From Winogradskyella sp. (lineage in GTDB: Bacteria > Bacteroidota > Bacteroidia > Flavobacteriales > Flavobacteriaceae): a stretch of DNA of 64,000 bases. The stretch is taken from positions 920,889-984,888 of the forward strand of contig NZ_RHLG01000001.1 of NCBI RefSeq assembly GCF_003712105.1, written 5' to 3'. The translations under genes and the position numbers were made by a program. This document shows, in pieces, positions 58,745 through 64,000 of the stretch; position 1 is the first letter of the stretch; every line of letters starts with the position of its first letter. The notes below the pieces were generated by a model, which was not told where the DNA came from, made no database searches, and saw only the letters and a program-made list of their open reading frames with translations.

Positions 58745-59284
58745 ATGGAAGCTTCAAAAGTAATTCATGCTATCTATAATGATGATGATATTTTAATGTC
58801 AGCCGTTAAAAAGGTTAAGGCAGAAAAGCATCATATCGAAGAAATATATACACCGTTTCCAGTTCACGGACTAGACAAAGCAATGGGATTAGCACCAACT
58901 CGTATTGCCATTACATCATTTATGTATGGTTGTGTTGGACTAACAGTTGCAATTGTAATGATGAATTATATCATGATTAAAGATTGGCCACAAGATATAG
59001 GTGGTAAGCCGAGCTTTAGTTATATAGAAAATATGCCTGCATTTGTACCTATTATGTTTGAGCTTACGGTATTCTTTGCAGCACACTTAATGGTCATTAC
59101 ATTTTATTTACGCAGTAGAATGTGGCCATTTAAAAAAGCTGAAAACCCAGATCCTAGAACAACGGACGATCATTTCCTTATGGAAATCGCTGTACATGGT
59201 AATGAGGAAGAACTTATTAGCCTTCTTCAAGAAACTGGAGCTGTTGAAATTAATAGTATTGATAAAGACGAAGACCCACATTAG
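58745..59284 (+). CDS. actD: alternative complex III subunit ActD (DUF3341)
   Basis: YTPFPVHGLDKAMGL; two TMs; operon position. Confidence 0.92.
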   Translation: MEASKVIHAIYNDDDILMSAVKKVKAEKHHIEEIYTPFPVHGLDKAMGLAPTRIAITSFMYGCVGLTVAIVMMNYIMIKDWPQDIGGKPSFSYIENMPAFVPIMFELTVFFAAHLMVITFYLRSRMWPFKKAENPDPRTTDDHFLMEIAVHGNEEELISLLQETGAVEINSIDKDEDPH

Positions 59285-59285
59285 T

Positions 59286-59840
59286 ATGAAGACAACTTTA
59301 AAAATAACAGTAGTATTAGTAATGCTATTAAGTATAGTGTCTTGTAATAAAAAGTCGAGACGTAACTATCAATATATGCCTAATATGTATCAATCTGTTG
59401 GTTACGAAGCTTACCAAGAGTCAGATGCTTTTAAAAACGGTAAAGAAGGACAGTTACCAGTTGAAGGTACAATTCCTAGAGGCTATACGCTATACGAAAT
59501 CGAAGATACCAATGATGGCTATGAGTATGCTAAAGCTAACCTTGAAAGCCCATTAGACACAACAACAGTAGATTACGATAGAGGTAAAGAACTATACGAT
59601 ATTTATTGCACCATATGTCATGGTAATAAAGGAGCTGGTAACGGTTATTTAGGCGAGGGTAATAGAGAACTTATCTTACCAGGAAGTTATGCAGTAAAGG
59701 AATTAACCGCCGGTAGCATATATCATGTTATTTACTATGGTAAAAATAGTATGGGTTCTTACGCCAACTTTATGAGTGAAGAAGAACGCTGGCAAGTTGT
59801 TGCTTATGTTGAAAAACTAAAAGCAGAATTAGAAAAATAA
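59286..59840 (+). CDS. actE: alternative complex III monoheme cytochrome c ActE
   Basis: Start ATG 59286, lipobox IVSC; YMPNMYQSVGYEAY; CTICHGNKGAGNG. Confidence 0.92.
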   Translation: MKTTLKITVVLVMLLSIVSCNKKSRRNYQYMPNMYQSVGYEAYQESDAFKNGKEGQLPVEGTIPRGYTLYEIEDTNDGYEYAKANLESPLDTTTVDYDRGKELYDIYCTICHGNKGAGNGYLGEGNRELILPGSYAVKELTAGSIYHVIYYGKNSMGSYANFMSEEERWQVVAYVEKLKAELEK

Positions 59841-59862
59841 GATTTAGATAAAGAGTATATAA

Positions 59863-61257
59863 ATGGAATATAAATTCTCAAATCGATTAAAGATAGCGTC
59901 AATTGTCCTGATAGTAATTGGTCTTTTAGGAGTTGGTTATGGTTTTTGGGATTCACATAATTATAAGACTGTTGAAGACGTTGAAAAATTATTAGCTTCA
60001 GAAGCACATCATGGTGGACATGCAGCTGAAGGTCATGGTGATGCCCATGCCGAAGAATCTCATGGAGAATCTCACAGCGACCATGCAGAAGCAGCTGAAG
60101 GTCATGGTGAGGCTCACGCCGATGAAGCTCACAGTGGTGATCATGCAGAAGAAGGACATATGAGTCATGAAGCGCATGTACTTCATCAAATACATAACAG
60201 ACCATATGCAGCATTATATGTAGCAGCATTTTTCTTTTTTATGATTGCATTAGGTGTTTTAGCGTTTTATGCAATACAATATGCAGCGCAAGCAGGTTGG
60301 TCTCCTGTACTCTTTAGGGTTATGGAAGGTATTACCTATTATGTATTACCAGGAGGTATTTTAGTATTACTTATAGCATATTTTGGAGGGTCTCATTTAT
60401 TTATTTGGATGGATCAAGATGTAGTTGCTCATGACGAAATTATTCAAGGTAAAATAGGATGGCTCAACAAGCCTTGGTTCTTTATCAGAGGAATTATTTT
60501 CTTAGGTGGTTGGTCTTTGTATCGTTACTTCTCACGTAAGTTCTCTTTAGCTCAAGACAATGCTGAAGGTAACAGTAACTTCAAGAAAAACTTCAGAATA
60601 TCTGCAGCATTCTTAGTATTCTATATTTATACAGAATCGATGATGTCTTGGGATTGGATAATGTCTGTTGATCCTCACTGGTTTAGTACATTATTTGGAT
60701 GGTATGTATTTGCAAGTATGTTTGTAAGTGGTATTACCGTAATAGCATTAATCTCTATATACTTAAAATCTAAAGGATTGCTTGAGTTTGTAAACGATAG
60801 TCATCTACATGACCTTGCTAAGTTTATGTTTGGTATAAGTATTTTCTGGACATATTTATGGTTCTCACAATTTATGCTAATCTGGTACTCAAACATACCT
60901 GAAGAAGTAGTGTACTTTGTTGCTAGAATTGAAGACTATAAAATTACATTTTTCGGAATGGTAGCTATGAACTTTATTTTCCCATTATTACTATTAATGA
61001 ATAGTGATTATAAGCGAATTCCTTGGTTTGTAGTTATGGCTGGTATTGTAATATTATGTGGTCACTATTTAGATGTGTTCAACATGATTATGCCTGCAAC
61101 AGTAAGTGACAGATGGTTTATAGGAGCACCAGAACTTGGAGCGGTATGCTTATTTGCTGGTTTATTTCTGTTAATCGTATTCTATGCGCTTAGTAAAGCA
61201 CCTTTATTGGCAAAAGGAAACCCATTTATGAAAGAAAGTGAACACTTTCATTATTAA
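59863..61257 (+). CDS. actF: alternative complex III membrane subunit ActF (quinol:cytochrome c oxidoreductase)
   Basis: Multi-TM; ESMMSWDWIMSVDPHWFSTLFGWYVFASMFVSG; operon position. Confidence 0.92.
   Translation: MEYKFSNRLKIASIVLIVIGLLGVGYGFWDSHNYKTVEDVEKLLASEAHHGGHAAEGHGDAHAEESHGESHSDHAEAAEGHGEAHADEAHSGDHAEEGHMSHEAHVLHQIHNRPYAALYVAAFFFFMIALGVLAFYAIQYAAQAGWSPVLFRVMEGITYYVLPGGILVLLIAYFGGSHLFIWMDQDVVAHDEIIQGKIGWLNKPWFFIRGIIFLGGWSLYRYFSRKFSLAQDNAEGNSNFKKNFRISAAFLVFYIYTESMMSWDWIMSVDPHWFSTLFGWYVFASMFVSGITVIALISIYLKSKGLLEFVNDSHLHDLAKFMFGISIFWTYLWFSQFMLIWYSNIPEEVVYFVARIEDYKITFFGMVAMNFIFPLLLLMNSDYKRIPWFVVMAGIVILCGHYLDVFNMIMPATVSDRWFIGAPELGAVCLFAGLFLLIVFYALSKAPLLAKGNPFMKESEHFHY
60001..60195 (+). 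repeat. His/Glu/Ala-rich low-complexity insertion in ActF
   Basis: EAHHGGHAAEGHGDAHAEESHGESHSDHAEAAEGHGEAHADEAHSGDHAEEGHMSHEAHVLHQIH; DNA repeat GCAGCTGAAGGTCATGGTGA occurs twice. Confidence 0.9.
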
Positions 61258-61282
61258 TTAAAAATTAAGAACTGAAACGATA

Positions 61283-62344
61283 ATGACAACTTTGTTAATT
61301 TTCATAATAGTATTATTTGTAGCCATTGCAATTTGGCAAATGGTTAAGATATTTGATTTGGCTCAAGTCGGTGCCGCATCTAGTAATCAAGTAGCAACAG
61401 ATAAGGACAATCGCTTTAATGGTTACATGATGATAGGTTTCTTAATCTTCATTTATGTGATTACAATATTATGTTTTGTGTACTTGGGCGACTTACCATT
61501 AATGTCTAATTCAGCATCAGAACATGGTCCAGGTTTGGATAGCTTAATGGTTATCTCAATGGTTATCATATTCATTGTACAAACAGTAACCCAATTTTTA
61601 CTACACTACTTTGCCTATAAGTATAAAGGTGAAAAAGGCCGTAAAGCTTTGTTTTATGCAGATAATAATACTTTAGAATTCATCTGGACAATAATCCCAG
61701 TGATTGTTTTAGCAGGACTTATTATCTACGGTCTATTTACTTGGAATGACATCATGAATGTAGACGAAAGCGATGATCCAATGGTAGTAGAATTGTATGC
61801 ACAACAATTTAACTGGAAAGCAAGATATGGTGGCGAGGACAACGTATTAGGTAAAGCTAATGTAAGATTAATAGATATTGATAGAAACAATACACTTGGT
61901 GTAGATGAAGATGATCCAAATGCTCAAGATGATGTAATAGTAACAGAATTACATTTGCCAGTTGGAAGACCAATACTCTTTAAAATGCGTTCGCAAGATG
62001 TTTTACACTCTGCATATATGCCTCACTTTAGAGCACAAATGAATTGCGTTCCTGGTATGGTTACTCAGTTTGCTTTTACGCCAACAGTGACTACTGCTGA
62101 GATGAGAGCAAATCCTGACATGCAGGATAAAGTTGCAAATATCAACGCGCTTCGTGCGCAGCGTAAAGCTGAAATTGAAGAAGCAGGTCAAGATTTAGTT
62201 TATGAGTTCGATTACTTATTATTATGTAATAAAATCTGCGGAAAATCTCATTACAATATGCAAATGAAGATTATAGTAGAGACTCAAGAAGAATATGACG
62301 CATGGATGAAAGAACAGAAAACGTTCGAGAATTCATTGAATTAA
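61283..62344 (+). CDS. coxB: cytochrome c oxidase subunit II
   Basis: ADNNTLEFIWTIIPVIVLAGLIIYGLFTW; AQQFNWKARYGG; CNKICGKSHYNMQMKIIV CuA motif. Confidence 0.96.
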   Translation: MTTLLIFIIVLFVAIAIWQMVKIFDLAQVGAASSNQVATDKDNRFNGYMMIGFLIFIYVITILCFVYLGDLPLMSNSASEHGPGLDSLMVISMVIIFIVQTVTQFLLHYFAYKYKGEKGRKALFYADNNTLEFIWTIIPVIVLAGLIIYGLFTWNDIMNVDESDDPMVVELYAQQFNWKARYGGEDNVLGKANVRLIDIDRNNTLGVDEDDPNAQDDVIVTELHLPVGRPILFKMRSQDVLHSAYMPHFRAQMNCVPGMVTQFAFTPTVTTAEMRANPDMQDKVANINALRAQRKAEIEEAGQDLVYEFDYLLLCNKICGKSHYNMQMKIIVETQEEYDAWMKEQKTFENSLN

Positions 62345-62377
62345 TATAAAATTGTTTTAAGAAAAAGATAAAAGATT

Positions 62378-64000
62378 ATGTCAGCAACAGTAGATACAAA
62401 CGTACACGACGACCACGACGTACATCACCACAAAGAAACTTTTGTGACTAAATATATCTTTAGTCAGGATCATAAGATGATTGCAAAACAGTATTTAATT
62501 ACTGGAGTGTTAATCATGGGAATCTTAGGTATTATGATGTCTCTTATGATTCGTATGCAAATTGCATGGCCAGAACAACCTAATGTGATTTTTGACGCGT
62601 TGTTAGGGAAATGGGCACCAGAAGGAGTTATGGATGCAGATATTTATCTAGCCTTAGTTACAATTCACGGTACTCTAATGGTATTCTTTGTACTAACAGC
62701 TGGGTTAAGTGGTACATTTAGTAACCTCCTAATTCCATTACAAATTGGTGCAAGAGATATGGCCTCAGGATTTCTTAATATGATTTCTTACTGGTTATTC
62801 TTTGTGTCATGTGTTGTAATGATAGTATCATTCTTTGTTGAAGCTGGACCAGCTGCTGCAGGGTGGACAATTTATCCACCGCTTTCAGCCTTACCTATGG
62901 CTCAACCAGGTTCTGGCGCGGGTATGACACTATGGTTAGTTTCTATGGCAATATTTATTGCGTCATCCTTATTAGGTTCTCTTAATTACATCGTAACTGT
63001 AATCAACTTACGTACAAAAGGAATGTCAATGACAAGATTACCATTAACAATTTGGGCATTTTTTGTAACTGCCGTAATTGGTGTAATATCATTCCCAGTA
63101 TTATTATCTGCTGCTTTACTTCTTATAATGGACAGAAGTTTTGGTACGTCATTCTTCTTGTCTGATATATTTATTCAAGGTGAAGTATTACATTACCAAG
63201 GTGGTTCTCCAGTATTGTTCGAGCATTTATTCTGGTTCTTAGGACACCCAGAAGTATATATCGTATTATTACCAGCACTGGGTATTACTTCAGAAATTAT
63301 AGCAACGAACTCACGTAAACCAATCTTCGGATATCGTGCAATGGTTGCTTCAATTTTAGCAATTGCATTTTTATCTACAATCGTTTGGGGTCACCATATG
63401 TTTATCTCTGGTATGAATCCATTCTTAGGTTCTGTATTTACATTTACAACCTTATTAATTGCAATACCTTCAGCAGTAAAAGCATTTAACTATATAACCA
63501 CATTGTGGAAAGGTAACTTACAGTTAAATCCCGCCATGCTATTCTCAATAGGATTAGTTTCAACATTTATTACAGGTGGTTTAACAGGTATTATTCTTGG
63601 TGATAGTGCATTAGATATAAACGTGCATGATACTTACTTTGTAGTTGCGCATTTCCACTTAGTAATGGGTATATCTGCGTTATATGGTGTATTTGCCGGA
63701 ATTTATCATTGGTTCCCAAGAATGTACGGTCGTATGATGAATAAGAATTTAGGATATCTACATTTCTGGGTAACTGCGGTTTGTGCTTACGGTGTGTTTT
63801 TCCCAATGCACTTTATAGGAATGGCTGGTTTACCAAGACGTTATTATACAAACTCTAACTTCCCATTATTTGATGATACTACGAATACGCAAACTGTAAT
63901 TACTGTGTTTGCATTAATAGCAGGAGCAGTGCAGTTAGTGTTCTTATACAACTTTATTAGTAGCATCTTCTATGGTAAGAAAGCTGAGCAAAACCCTTGG
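62378..64000 (+). CDS. ctaD: cytochrome c oxidase subunit I (3' truncated by window)
   Basis: ATG 62378 (MSATVDTNVHDDHDVHHHKETFVTKYIFSQDHKMIAKQYL); WFLGHPEVYIVLLPALGI; VWGHHMF; HDTYFVVAHFHLVMG. Open to the window end, so absent from the ORF track. Confidence 0.97.
   Translation, partial: MSATVDTNVHDDHDVHHHKETFVTKYIFSQDHKMIAKQYLITGVLIMGILGIMMSLMIRMQIAWPEQPNVIFDALLGKWAPEGVMDADIYLALVTIHGTLMVFFVLTAGLSGTFSNLLIPLQIGARDMASGFLNMISYWLFFVSCVVMIVSFFVEAGPAAAGWTIYPPLSALPMAQPGSGAGMTLWLVSMAIFIASSLLGSLNYIVTVINLRTKGMSMTRLPLTIWAFFVTAVIGVISFPVLLSAALLLIMDRSFGTSFFLSDIFIQGEVLHYQGGSPVLFEHLFWFLGHPEVYIVLLPALGITSEIIATNSRKPIFGYRAMVASILAIAFLSTIVWGHHMFISGMNPFLGSVFTFTTLLIAIPSAVKAFNYITTLWKGNLQLNPAMLFSIGLVSTFITGGLTGIILGDSALDINVHDTYFVVAHFHLVMGISALYGVFAGIYHWFPRMYGRMMNKNLGYLHFWVTAVCAYGVFFPMHFIGMAGLPRRYYTNSNFPLFDDTTNTQTVITVFALIAGAVQLVFLYNFISSIFYGKKAEQNPW

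Noticed and set aside
59804-60229. Minus-strand His-rich ORFs (59804-60229 and 59998-60195)
   Set aside because: Mirror translation of the His-rich repeat on the coding strand of actF; no start context and fully inside a conserved gene.

Overview
The window looks like a chromosomal segment of a Flavobacteriaceae-type Bacteroidetes. It is AT-rich, has gld and T9SS genes, TAnnTTTG promoters, and no Shine-Dalgarno pattern that I noticed. Most of it is core genome in compact operons. In order: a truncated T9SS type B adhesin; 5-FCL / M14-like deacylase / rimK; uvrC and a patatin-Omp85 protein; a tyrosine/tryptophan ring-cleavage cluster (hmgA, hppD, kynA); pgi; an Oar-like TonB receptor; gldD-gldE-ssb-mutY; HU, a tiny basic ribosomal-type ORF and RNase G; an N-glycan-degradation locus (glycosylasparaginase, MFS, GH92, GH20, CutC, GH2); a DUF2723 membrane protein; tRNA-Gln; rimP-nusA-infB; a secreted phage-collar protein with a T9SS partner; and alternative complex III (actABCDEF) running into coxB-coxA, with coxA cut by the window end. 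I saw no CRISPR array, transposase, rRNA operon or clear prophage. Points most worth checking: (1) a 112-bp tandem duplication that starts inside the 3' end of tRNA-Gln and carries its terminator; (2) CutC embedded in a compact high-mannose N-glycan locus without SusCD; (3) a thioredoxin-fold protein with no cysteines; (4) an intrinsic-terminator-like hairpin between the rimP promoter and start codon; (5) a 13-bp hairpin in the hmgA leader; (6) palindromes in front of RNase G; (7) a 29-aa basic ORF absent from the ORF track; (8) an ActC subunit with a C-terminal helix-hairpin-helix extension. All identifications are by eye; no searches were run.
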